A program made the translations under genes and the position numbers. From contig CAJVPJ010000659.1 of assembly GCA_910592205.1 (NCBI GenBank), positions 1 to 19,534 on the forward strand: 19,534 bases of DNA, in the 5' to 3' direction. This DNA is from Paraglomus occultum (taxonomy: Eukaryota > Glomeromycota > Glomeromycetes > Paraglomerales > Paraglomeraceae). The notes beneath the pieces were generated by a model. The model did no database searches, was not told the origin of the DNA, and was given only the letters and a program-made list of their open reading frames with translations. Positions 1 to 9,900 of the stretch are shown here, piece by piece. Each line of letters begins with the position of its first letter. Position 1 is the stretch's first letter.

Positions 1-35
1 ATAAAGTTTTATTTTTGTATTCTTTAATATAAGTT

Positions 36-233
36 ACAAAACCAGCACAATGCACTGATAAACTTTAAAAAATCATACGTATTGAAGGAGTGAGTTTTTT
101 TGAATAAAACAAGTGTGTACTGAAAGCCAGAAAGCAGATTTATTTTCAATTAAATTATCACTAACTTTAATTCAGTATTCATAAAGTTATGAGTTTTTAA
201 ATTTAACAATTGCAAACATTGTGCTGGTTTTGT
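36..233. mobile_element. MITE-like inverted-repeat element, 198 bp
   Basis: The 17-mer ACAAAACCAGCACAATG (36-52) recurs as its exact reverse complement at 217-233. The match continues inward imperfectly: the A-rich stretch 55-80 resembles the complement of about 180-212, giving terminal repeats of roughly 45 bp. The interior has no open frame. This is the architecture of a small non-autonomous DNA transposon (MITE). I see no clear target-site duplication in the flanks (AGTT on the left, GAGT on the right), so it may be old or simply a long imperfect hairpin. Seen: the inverted repeat. Inferred: mobility. Confidence 0.45.
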
Positions 234-2039
234 GAGTCACTGTAGTTAAGACACACGTTTAATACATTAACATACAGTTATATCTCCTTCAGTTATATCT
301 CAGCTGCACACTGGATAAGGTTTCCCTAATGTCTCAAACTTAATAAGTGTAATGCATTTGCTCAGTGTGTTTATGCTAGGTTGGTTCAGCAATGGTACGT
401 AATTCTTGTTATGCATTATAATTAATTAAAGACTTGTTTTTCTGCTTAATATCCTTATTCAACGGATAAATTTTGTGCGCCGTTTGTATGCAAACCCGCA
501 ACTTGTGAGTTGTTTGGGCTTATCTGACAGGTAATCAATCACATTCGACGATGATAGAAATTAAATAAAGTAAGTGCAATTTCAAAGGAAATTGTTTATT
601 ATTGTTGTTGTTTAGTACACAGTCAGTCTCGATGAGTCGGCCAAGTATAGCCCGCTGACGTATTGAGAAAACCGACTTGCTAAAAATTATGAGACCCATA
701 AATTAAACCGTTTAATGTTAATTTGATACTCCACTATAATTACAAATATTTTCGTAGACTTAAAAAATCGATTTGAATTTTTTTATATGGCGTTGTACAT
801 ATTCTATATAAAACTATGCTATTTGGTTGTCGTATAGTATGACGTTAGTGTAATTATAGTGCATTGCCAATTATAAGATATTGCGTAAATAATTGTTAGA
901 ACGCGATAAGCAACGTACAAGTTATTTCTATCATTATATAGACGAGTCGATGTGGGAGGCATTTGTTACGAGAATATTATTTATACTATACCATCTCTTT
1001 TTGTTATAATTATAATACGCATGAGGCGTAGCATACACAACCTTTTCGTCATTAAATTGGACAATAGATACAGGTAAAATTAAATCCGTATGTAATTATG
1101 GTAAGTGTGAGCGTACATAAAAAAGAAACAAAATAAGGAAATTTGACAATTAATAATATGTTATATAAATTAAAATTTCTGCTTGACAGAATAAACAAAA
1201 TAAAAGACGAACGTTTAAGGGGCAATTTACTCTGAGAAATTGCGTGGATTTAAAAATAACGCACACTCGCAGACGATGTAGCGGTGGCTTTTTGTGTAAC
1301 ACAAGGATGACCGGTGGTTATTATATGATATGTTTGTTTTTTATTTTTATTTTTTTGTAAAGGTAAGAAAAATATATCACGTTACAACTTTGGTAATAGT
1401 TTATCGTGCTAAACAAGTTTCTACCCATAACTAATAAAATCGAAATTTCACCGTATATAGTTAACACCCAGTTATTTAGGTCAATTTTTTATTCCTTAAC
1501 TGACATCATTCCGTAAGCAAGTATAACGTGTTGTTGGACTTGAAGACAGTTTCCGTATGCAAAGCCGTAGTAACTGTATAACCCAAAAACTTGACTGTGG
1601 ATTAGGCATATTCCTAACTGTGAGAATAACTTTTGTAATTAATTAAAATTTTAATTGCAATAAGAAAGTGCAACTGGTTTCAAGATGAGATATAATTTGC
1701 ATTTACGCAATCGAATACTAGTTTAAGCAGACTGTGGTAAAATTTAGTTAACTTGATTGTTAAATTAAAACTACAAAAATTTAGTACGTCACACACTGCG
1801 TACCTTTCATGAGCTACAGTATGACCGCCGTCGCTTATGAACCACTTATGAAACCGACGGTCTTGCGTAGTTGAATTTATCTGACAATGTCAGGTTTGAT
1901 TTAGCGAATAAAACGTGTGTTACAGTAATGCTAAGCCCCTGATAACAATGCGATGTTACACAAATCTTATAATGAAGATAAAAGAATAAGCGTAATAGTA
2001 ATAGTAAGCCATAAGCATCACTTTCAAAAGAAACTTTGC
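234..2039. other. Non-coding region upstream of the first BTB gene
   Basis: AT-rich sequence with stop codons in every frame and no convincing coding exon, tRNA or rRNA. It must hold the promoter of the gene starting near 2040, but I cannot point to a TATA box with confidence because TATA-like words are everywhere. About 200 bp before the start there is a GC-richer spot at 1823-1862: a short inverted repeat (CCGTCG 1828-1833 / CGACGG 1855-1860) around a direct repeat of CTTATGAAMC. It could form a small hairpin or be a binding site; neither is shown. Confidence 0.4.
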
Positions 2040-3580
2040 ATGATGAATAACACCGTCGACTTGTCCTCAGTCCTTGTAGCTGATTATGAAAAGCTGTATC
2101 AAAGTGGCAAATATACGGATATTTCAATCCATACCGGAAAGGAGCCAAATAGTAAAATATTTTTCGCCCATACACTGGTTCTATGTACGAGAAGCAAATT
2201 TTTTGAGAACAGCTTAACTGGAAATACAGAGACATCTGGAGAAGACGTTCAAAAAACAGTCATAACGTTTGAAGATGTGACTCCCGGTGTTTTCGAAATA
2301 TTGCTCAGGTAAATTCGAGCAACTGTCAGAGGAATGCACATAAGTTATATATGTATTGTGTGTGCTAATACGTTTACCCGTCGATTCATTGTAGATATAT
2401 TTACACCGGGCAAATGTCCTTTGATTTATGCGAGGATCTAGGTTGGCTCAACCTTTTGGATGGCGCTAACAAGTTTGAATTAGTTGATCTCCTCACTACA
2501 GTCGAAACTTATTTGATCGATAAACAAAGTGAATGGATTCAACAGAATATAGTTACGGTTTACAAGCATGCTGCATCCAAAACCTTTTTAAACAAACTTC
2601 TGGCCTACTGTAATCGGATTATGGTTTCCCGTCCGGATATCATTTTGAAATCGAACGATCTTGCAATTTTACCAAAGGAGACTTTGATCACCCTCCTCAA
2701 GAGTGATGAGCTATGCATGGATGAAGATGATGTTTGGATGTTAGTTGTTGAATGGGCTACTAAACAAGTACCTGAACTGGAGCTTGAAACTGATCCTGAT
2801 GGTTGGTCATCTAATGACACCAATGCAATTAGAAATATTATCACAGATTTTATACCACATTTAAGATTTATCAGCATTTCCCCTGACAAGATTATTCCAT
2901 ATGATGAGCTATTACCAAAAAAACTACGTCATGATATATTGCAGTATCATACGGTCAAAAATTATGTACCAAAGACTCCGTTGTTACCAGCAAGAACAGG
3001 ACGAGCATCAAAGGCAGGACAGGGATATGATATTGATTCACTTATCATTAATGAAAAACATGCAGAATGGATTTCATCAAAAATTGTGGAAGCAACGTGG
3101 CGGCTTCAAAATAATAATCAGAGACAAGCATCTGAAAAGCAGGCTGATTCTCATAAGTTTACTCTGCTTTATAGACGAAGTAGAGATGGTAATGGAGTCA
3201 CAAAATTTAGGAAATTGTGTGGTGGCAAAGGACCCACAATTACTGTTGGCAGGGTATCAAATTCTGATGAAATACTTGGTGGATACAATCCGCTTTCATG
3301 GAGGACAAGGGGTAATCCCTGTTATGCTTATGATGAAACTAATGAAAGTTTTATATTTGCATTGGATAAAAACATAAATTACAATATAGCAAGTTTTGTT
3401 GCTGATAGTTCAAAAGCCATATATGATGGCAACAGTCGTTATCCTGATTTTGGAGAAAATGATTTATATTTTGGTGATGACATTTGTATTTCCCAAAAAA
3501 CATACCACGTTCCAATAACACAGATAAAGGGTACATTTGAATGGGGCGATTGGGAGGTGTTTTTGGTTTCCAAACTTTAA
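2040..3580 (+). CDS. BTB-BACK-TLDc domain protein (two exons)
   Basis: Exons 2040-2308 and 2395-3580 encode 484 aa. The 86-bp intron 2309-2394 (GTAAAT...GTAG) is phase 2 and splits an Arg codon, restoring LLR-YIYTG, the usual BTB ending. Residues about 25-96 are a BTB/POZ domain (YTDISIH, FFAHTLVLCTRSKFF). About 110-235 is a BACK region containing the block LPKETLITLLKSDELCMDEDDVW. About 345-484 is a complete TLDc domain (FTLLYRRSRDG, EILGGYNPLSW, SFIFAL and a C-terminal WEVFLV). BTB-BACK proteins commonly act as dimerising Cullin-3 adaptors, and TLDc is linked to oxidative-stress and V-ATPase functions elsewhere; the role here is unknown. Tandem ATGs lie at 2040 and 2043. An upstream in-frame ATG at 1953 would add 29 residues that do not resemble the family, so 2040 or 2043 is preferred. 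An AATAAA lies at 3717-3722. The family is hugely expanded in Glomeromycotina. The gene appears intact. Confidence 0.9.
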
Positions 3581-4955
3581 TTTGGAAATTGCTTTTATTA
3601 TTATTGCAAAGATTTTATTTAATCCAAATGCATAATTAGATTTGTGGCTGACTCCTTGTTTGACCCTGATTTTACAAATGTTCAATTAAATGATTAGACA
3701 ATAAGTGTTGGTACATAATAAAGGAAGTAACTATTAAAAATCTAAATTTTGCTTTCACTTTAGAACTAATGTGTGCCATGAAATGGATATCGTGATGACC
3801 ATAGTGCGATATAATGTACAGTCAATACAATGGAATCATGATCCAATACTCATAACGCCCCCTTGATCTAATATAATTGTCGATCAGTTATGGTGCACTT
3901 ATTTACTTTTTAATTATCAACAAACTATTCATCGTTTTGCAATTTGATGAAAATGTGAATATATTTTGTGGCTAACGTCAAAGGTGTAAAAAGAAACATA
4001 ACAAGCAGACGACTTTTACTCTGACTTTTCCTCGCAAATGTGAAGAATAGGTTTATAGAATCAAAAAGTTTGATAATGATAATGTTATAATCACTTAGAC
4101 ATTTATGAGTATGGAAGCGAATAAAAACGAGTAATAAGCAAACATTGACAATGCAGCTGCGGGGAAAACAATAAAAATAAATAGACTAATAATTAAGAAT
4201 TCTTTCTTCATGGTCAATAATTGGATAACCGTTCACTGTATTGAATAGTAATATCGTATTCTTTCTTCTTTTGTTCAACATTTGTAATTTTAACTAGCAG
4301 TGCACTCAAAAAACGCAAAGATTTAATGTAGTCACTCCACTAATATAAACAGTTTTCTGTTTTTCCTCGTCTCACTTAATCAATCTAATCTTTTCCTCTA
4401 ACTTACGCCTTGCTTATCTCTCTGCGCAGACATTATATGATTTTCGTTCGCTCATCCGTCTAGTTAGCAAACTAGAATTTTTTTTGCAGTACATATGAAG
4501 GACAACAGTTACTAGATAATTAAAAGTTGGAAAGATAAGAAGCGAACAAATATTAACTAAATGACATAATTTCTTACGCTATAGATTAAACATTTGTCGA
4601 CGTGGGAACCGGCTTTTTTATTATAATGTTGTACAGGAAGCGTCTGTATAATTTTGGTTATATCCGTGGTTTACAAATAACGCATAACACTAAAGTGAGA
4701 TAAAAAATCTTTCTGTGTTAAAATCATGTCACCAAATCCGCATTATTCAGCGACTGGCATAGTCATTGGACTGTAGTAACGTAAACTTCTCGGAATAGTA
4801 ATGTAATTATGCCTGTTGAGCGTCCGTAAGTCTTTGATTTTTTTTAAATACTATGATAATAAGTTAAGTTTTATTCATAATACAAATTGTTTACATAAAA
4901 ACTTTCTCACTATAAAAATACTATAAATAATCCAGATTTAAACAAGACCATGAAG
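3581..4955. other. Convergent intergenic region
   Basis: This stretch holds the 3' ends of two convergent BTB paralogues. I found no coding exon, RNA gene or clear repeat. I looked for a detached TLDc domain belonging to the minus-strand gene and saw none; all frames are closed by frequent stops. An AATAAA at 3717-3722 is a candidate cleavage signal for the plus-strand gene. Confidence 0.4.
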
Positions 4956-6101
4956 CTAACGTGCATCAGTTAAGAATTCTACTAAGCTAAAATGGTATTT
5001 CGTTGAACACTTTCCATACAAGGAATATTGGGTAATAATGTTAATCCTACACCTCATTAAATATATCAAAAAAAAAAGATCATCTGCTCTCTTCTCTAAA
5101 AGATTAACTAATATCTCATTCATCTCATCATCATCGGGTTTCCCATCGTAAGTGGGCCAGGGATCTACAATAACAGCCTCAGTTCGCTCGGGCTGAGTCC
5201 TGTATCTTCTTAGTGGACGGTTTCGATTTTTTGTTTGCAAATAATGAGCAAAGATTTCATTTCGCAACTGTCGCGGTGATAATTCAACGTACAAGACAAA
5301 TTTCTCGAATAATTCCTCATACGCAATATCGAAAAATCTCACATGAGGTATGCAATCAGCCACCAAGTTTTTGATAATGTTAACCTCGTCGAATGACCAA
5401 TTGTTTGGGTTGTTTGTAAATTCAGGAACTTGGCCGATAGCCCATTCAATGACTGCCATCCAAATATCACCCTCTTTCATGTTAAGATCGTCATTTTGGA
5501 GAAGGGTAATCAAGGTTTCCTTTGGCAAGGATAAGATATTGCTGGTCTTGAAGATAATGTCTGGATGCAAGGCCATGGTCTGATTGCAATAGTCCAGAAG
5601 TTTGCTTAACTTGGCCGTGGATTGAGCAAAGTTGTGAATTGTGAGGATATTTTGTTTAACCAATTCCGCGTTTTCAGTAATCAAAAGATTTTCGACTGTG
5701 GTAATGAGATCGTCTAGCTCAAACTTGACGGCTCCTTTTAAAAGGTTAATCCAGTCTATGTCTTTACAAGAGTCATAGGATACCTTTCCGGTGTAAATAA
5801 ACCTACATATAAATCTTAGTAAGTAACGATATTGTCGATAATTCCGCAAACAGGATTGTTTGTTTCACCTGAGCAAGATTTCAAACACGTCAGGCATCAC
5901 GTCTTCAATGGTCGCGGCTGTTCCGGTTAGGCTATTCGCAAAGAAATTGCTTCGCGTACATAATACCAATGAATGAGCGCTAAATATTTTGCCATTTGTG
6001 TCTTTTCCAACTTGAATTGAAATATCTGTATAGTTTCCACTTTTATAGACTTTCCAGTAATCAGACGAAAGATTTAAAGAATAATCGATTACGTTAACCA
6101 T
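4956..6101 (-). CDS. BTB-BACK domain protein lacking TLDc (two exons)
   Basis: Exons 6101-5869 and 5802-4956 encode 359 aa, joined by a 66-bp intron (5868-5803, GTGAAA...ATGTAG). The intron splits an Arg codon at the same place as in the neighbouring paralogue (LLR-FIYTG). The BTB domain (about residues 15-90: YTDISIQVGK, FSAHSLVLCTRSNFF) and the BACK domain (about 105-230: LPKETLITLLQNDDLNMKEGDIW) are close to those of the plus-strand gene. After about residue 240 the similarity decays. A spacer like that before TLDc (EMNEILVNLLEKR) is followed by a T10 homopolymer (A10 at 5068-5077 on the plus strand) and about 40 residues with no TLDc motif, then a stop. It may be a functional BTB-BACK adaptor or a 3'-truncated paralogue. 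ATG 6101 is supported by the alignment of the BTB start. Confidence 0.8.
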
Positions 6102-7440
6102 TTGGTGTCGTGTGTGAGATGAGTAAGGAGATGCTCTTCAAAAAAGAGCACGGCAGAAATTGGAAGTACGTATTTAAAGACTTTTTAGCTTACTAAATTA
6201 AAATGTACATTCCATCGCCATCACCTGCCTGCATATTATTAATTTCCCCCCCCCCCGATGTTCGCTCGTCCCTTGTTTTACTTTTTTCTTACTTTAAATG
6301 TACATTTTTATAGCAGTTTCTTGTGGAGATCAATCTTATATTACCCACGGTGCTTTATCGCATCGCGAAAATCATTTTTTATTCACCATCTTATTGTTCT
6401 TTACATCATATTTCCGTCATTCTTTGATCATGTCTTGCTGACACAATGGAAATAGGATATCTTTACTGCATTATGTCATCATAAAATGCAGGAAAGAGAC
6501 TGAAGCTTAATGTTATGCATAGAACTGCTTCGAAACAATATGCTTAAGTGAACTGGGAATAAGCTACATTACATTCGTCGTTCATTCATTTACTCATTCA
6601 TTTATCATTCATGCATTCGTAGCACACATTCCTTCGATCATGCGCACGCACGCCCCCCGTGGGAAAAAATTATAATGCTGTATTGTCACGCCTTACCGCA
6701 TACTGCATTTTCTTTACTGGCTTAATATATTTATCGTTTATTCTCTTCAAAGTAACCGTTTCGCCTACTGTTACAGTTTCATAGCTCTTCAACTACTGCA
6801 CTGTATTGCCGTTATTCCATTACTATTTAAACTTTAAAAATATTCAGAGTATACTTGCAAAGAAGACATGTTTAATAGCATGCAATCCCTGTTTCCTGTT
6901 GTATCGCTTGCGCTTATTACAAACTGGTAACCAGAAATAATATTACGTATATATTAGAAGTATGTTCTCAAAAAAGAAATTTTACTATTAATTTACATAA
7001 ATTGCTGTTTTCGATGAATACAATTCAAATTCTTAGAACAGAACGTTCCTTGTGCTTTCAATACTTTTAATAAACCATACATACGCTAAGAGAATATATT
7101 TATTCTCCCACCAGTTAATATGCTGGTGCAAGCCCTTCTGCAGAATATCAGTTACTCACTGATCAAATGGGATATTTTACAACCGAACATTGCACTCTGA
7201 CATGATTGGTGATTTTTTTGCAAGTCGCTGATCTATCTGCTTCATTTTACGTTTAGGCTTGTGATTGGCTCTGGCAGGCCAATATGCTCATACACAACAG
7301 TAGTAACAGTAATAATGAATTTACTATATTTTTATATGCCTTTCCGACCGACGAAATCTGTAGAAAATGCCCACTTATTTTTAGCTTGCTTTCTCCAAAA
7401 TATCACTTTGTTGTAAAAGTTTGAACAAGAAGTTATTTTA
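6102..7440. other. Non-coding region with C-tract and microsatellite
   Basis: Upstream region of the minus-strand BTB gene. The first about 140 bp must include its promoter. A run of 11 C lies at 6246-6256. A hydrophobic 65-codon open frame at 6258-6455 has no recognisable domain and is probably chance. A small possible hairpin (CACCAG 7112-7117 with CTGGTG 7126-7131) lies near the right end. No RNA gene was seen. Confidence 0.35.
6573..6620. repeat. Degenerate ATTC microsatellite
   Basis: A run of imperfect tetranucleotide units (TTCATTCATTTACTCATTCA and onward) forms a short decayed ATTC-type microsatellite. It has no coding role. Confidence 0.6.
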
Positions 7441-9774
7441 TTCTATTTTCAGATGGCCGCGGATTTTATGGTGAGTGTAAAACTTGGAATTTTAATATGA
7501 TATTGGCAGAGATATTTCGCATTTATCCCGTCTCATGTGAATGACGTTATTCATGCAACTAGGCAAATGTTGCGCGCGTATATCGTTGCCGTAAACTGAA
7601 ATAATAGTATGCGAACAAAATTAATATTCTGTTTATTGTATTTGTACTGGTAATTATACTTCAAACATTATTTAAGAACTATAAACGTAATCTATAGCAG
7701 AACGTTCACAATTTTATTGCATTATAGGAAGCAGAAAACTCAGTTTCCACTAATTATTTATCAGTAAACAAATGCGGTATCCCTAAACCTATATACAAGT
7801 TGATTGAACGAGGACATGACTCGACAGTGTACAGATAGAAAATTATCAGTGAACGTAAACCGACCGTTCAGTGGATAATTACACTCTCAAATATACACTT
7901 AAACATCAGCATCAAGTCGAGGTGCTATGGAGAGTCTGCATCCGATAGAGACACTTGTTAAATTGGAATGGCAACCGCAAACTAGTATGCCATACTGGAG
8001 CTAACGTTGAGCGTAAATTTTAATTTACGTCAGTTTCTTAATGACGCTAGAAGTTCAGTCTCTATGTAAGAATTAAACTTATATAATATGGAAGAAAACA
8101 CTTGGAATCTAGTTTGGCGAAATTTAATAAACCGGATGAAAATACTAGGAGCTTCAGATGCAATATGGTAACAAACATAAGGGTAAATAATATGTGGGCG
8201 TTGAAAGCTCATTTCTTGCCGCTCCTGCACAATACTTACCCATTCACGATTTGGGAATATAAATCTTGCTCGAGATAGGTGAACAAAACTTAAAGTTCTG
8301 ACATTGTTTTATATTTTCTTTTACTTATTTAATCACGCGGCTATCGGAGCGGAATGAGCAGACGATGAATTGTACCAAGAAATTACGTTTTTATATTTTT
8401 ATCTCTTTACTGCTGAAGTTTGACATAAACGTATTATTAATTTTCAACAGGCACCATTATTGAAGACATGCAAGCAGCGTAGGACAACCACGATTATAGC
8501 GATTCCATGCTCAAGACCAGCAATGCTTTAGGACAGTACATTAATCGGAAATCTTTAATAAGGCATTGGTTTCCAAGCTTCTTGCAACTATTTATTCAAG
8601 CTTCGTTATTGCGTACCATGTTAATATGCGGTATTGTACCGTAGTTTCTCTCTGCAATCAATAATTAAAGATAAGACATAATACAAGGTATGACGTAATT
8701 TTAATAAGACGCATTATAACGTGATGAACGTCAATATTTATCCCTGAGCTAAGCCATTTACTAACTTCAATTAATATACTAATCTTATACAGTATTTGAT
8801 TACCACTATAACGGAGTGTACGTATTTATGACGCATGCAATTACATAAACTTTCTAATACCGGTAATGTTTACATATGACTATATAATCAACAATAGAAA
8901 TTTAGCAATTAACGGCATTACCCGTCAAGTATTTAAGAACGGGAGATTATAACATCGACAGTCATTTCATACATGCAATACCTTGTCCGACAGTTAACCG
9001 ACATAGTCATTCCCCATAGATTATTTTGCACATTATTTCATCGATAAATAACTATTCACCAACGTTATTCCGAAGTTAAGCTTTTGGTAATTGACTGACT
9101 GTCGGTAAAAAAATTGTCGATAAAGTATTACAGCTGTGATGATAGAATTACGGACATTTAAGGTTACAACGAAGAATATTCAGTTTATCTGAAGTAATGA
9201 GTACGTTAGCAACAGGTAATAATTTTTATTTTCTTTTTCAGCATCACGAGATATGCAGCATTGATTATAGAGAGTATATCAGCCGTTTTCGATTATTTAC
9301 AAACAAATTACATTTGAGCGAGTCGCTATTAAACATCACAAACAAACTAATTCATAACTAAATAAGTTTTCACGTAATATGACAACGATTAAAAGCATAG
9401 TAAGTTAACTTACCGTGAATTTAGTTAAATACTTTATTAATGGAACAGACTTACGAAGAAAGGCAACTGTATATTTAGCTAATTATCGTCATTTCGAAGC
9501 TTAAGTAAAATTAAACTATACATTTATTGTCACGGATGATGCTGAAATGCAAAACACTGTACGTGGATATAATCACTATGATGTGGTTCAAGAATATGGA
9601 CACGTATATACAGAGTAGCACATCTTGAGTTCGATTTTATAATTCCGATCTCATAAATTAAAATGCCATCCATTCCAACAATCAAAAACTTTAATCCACC
9701 TAACATTCCAGTAAACTACAAGAGACAAGCCACTGTTAAGATTTAAGTTCTAGCGAAACCTGTTCTCTACTTGA
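7441..9774. other. Long region without an assignable gene; one tiny exon-like segment
   Basis: Mostly AT-rich sequence with no recognisable protein. At 7441-7476 a strong acceptor (TTCTATTTTCAG) is followed by an 18-base open stretch, ATGGCCGCGGATTTTATG (7453-7470), and then a strong donor (GTGAGT). Other good acceptors with pyrimidine tracts occur before 8456 and 9241. The stretch after the first of these is open for 26 codons. Joined, they give a peptide of about 32 aa that I do not recognise. This may be a spliced non-coding RNA, a decayed gene or chance. The last part of the region must contain the promoter of the kinase gene. Confidence 0.25.
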
Positions 9775-9900
9775 ATGAACAAGTTTAAGACAAGCGACTT
9801 GATTGGAGCATTTCATAATTGTGTGTTACCTACTTACGTAACACAATCATACAATCAAAAGTCAATCGTAACAGTAACAATACTGCAAATAACTACAACG

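Noticed and set aside
2901-3377. Plus-strand open frame of 158 codons overlapping the TLDc gene
   Set aside because: Lies in another frame of a well-supported exon and has no domain.
6258-6455. Possible small membrane protein
   Set aside because: Hydrophobicity follows from T-rich composition; no family resemblance, splice or context support.
9601-9650. GAGTTCGATTTT resembling a tRNA B box
   Set aside because: No A box, acceptor stem or anticodon arm around it.
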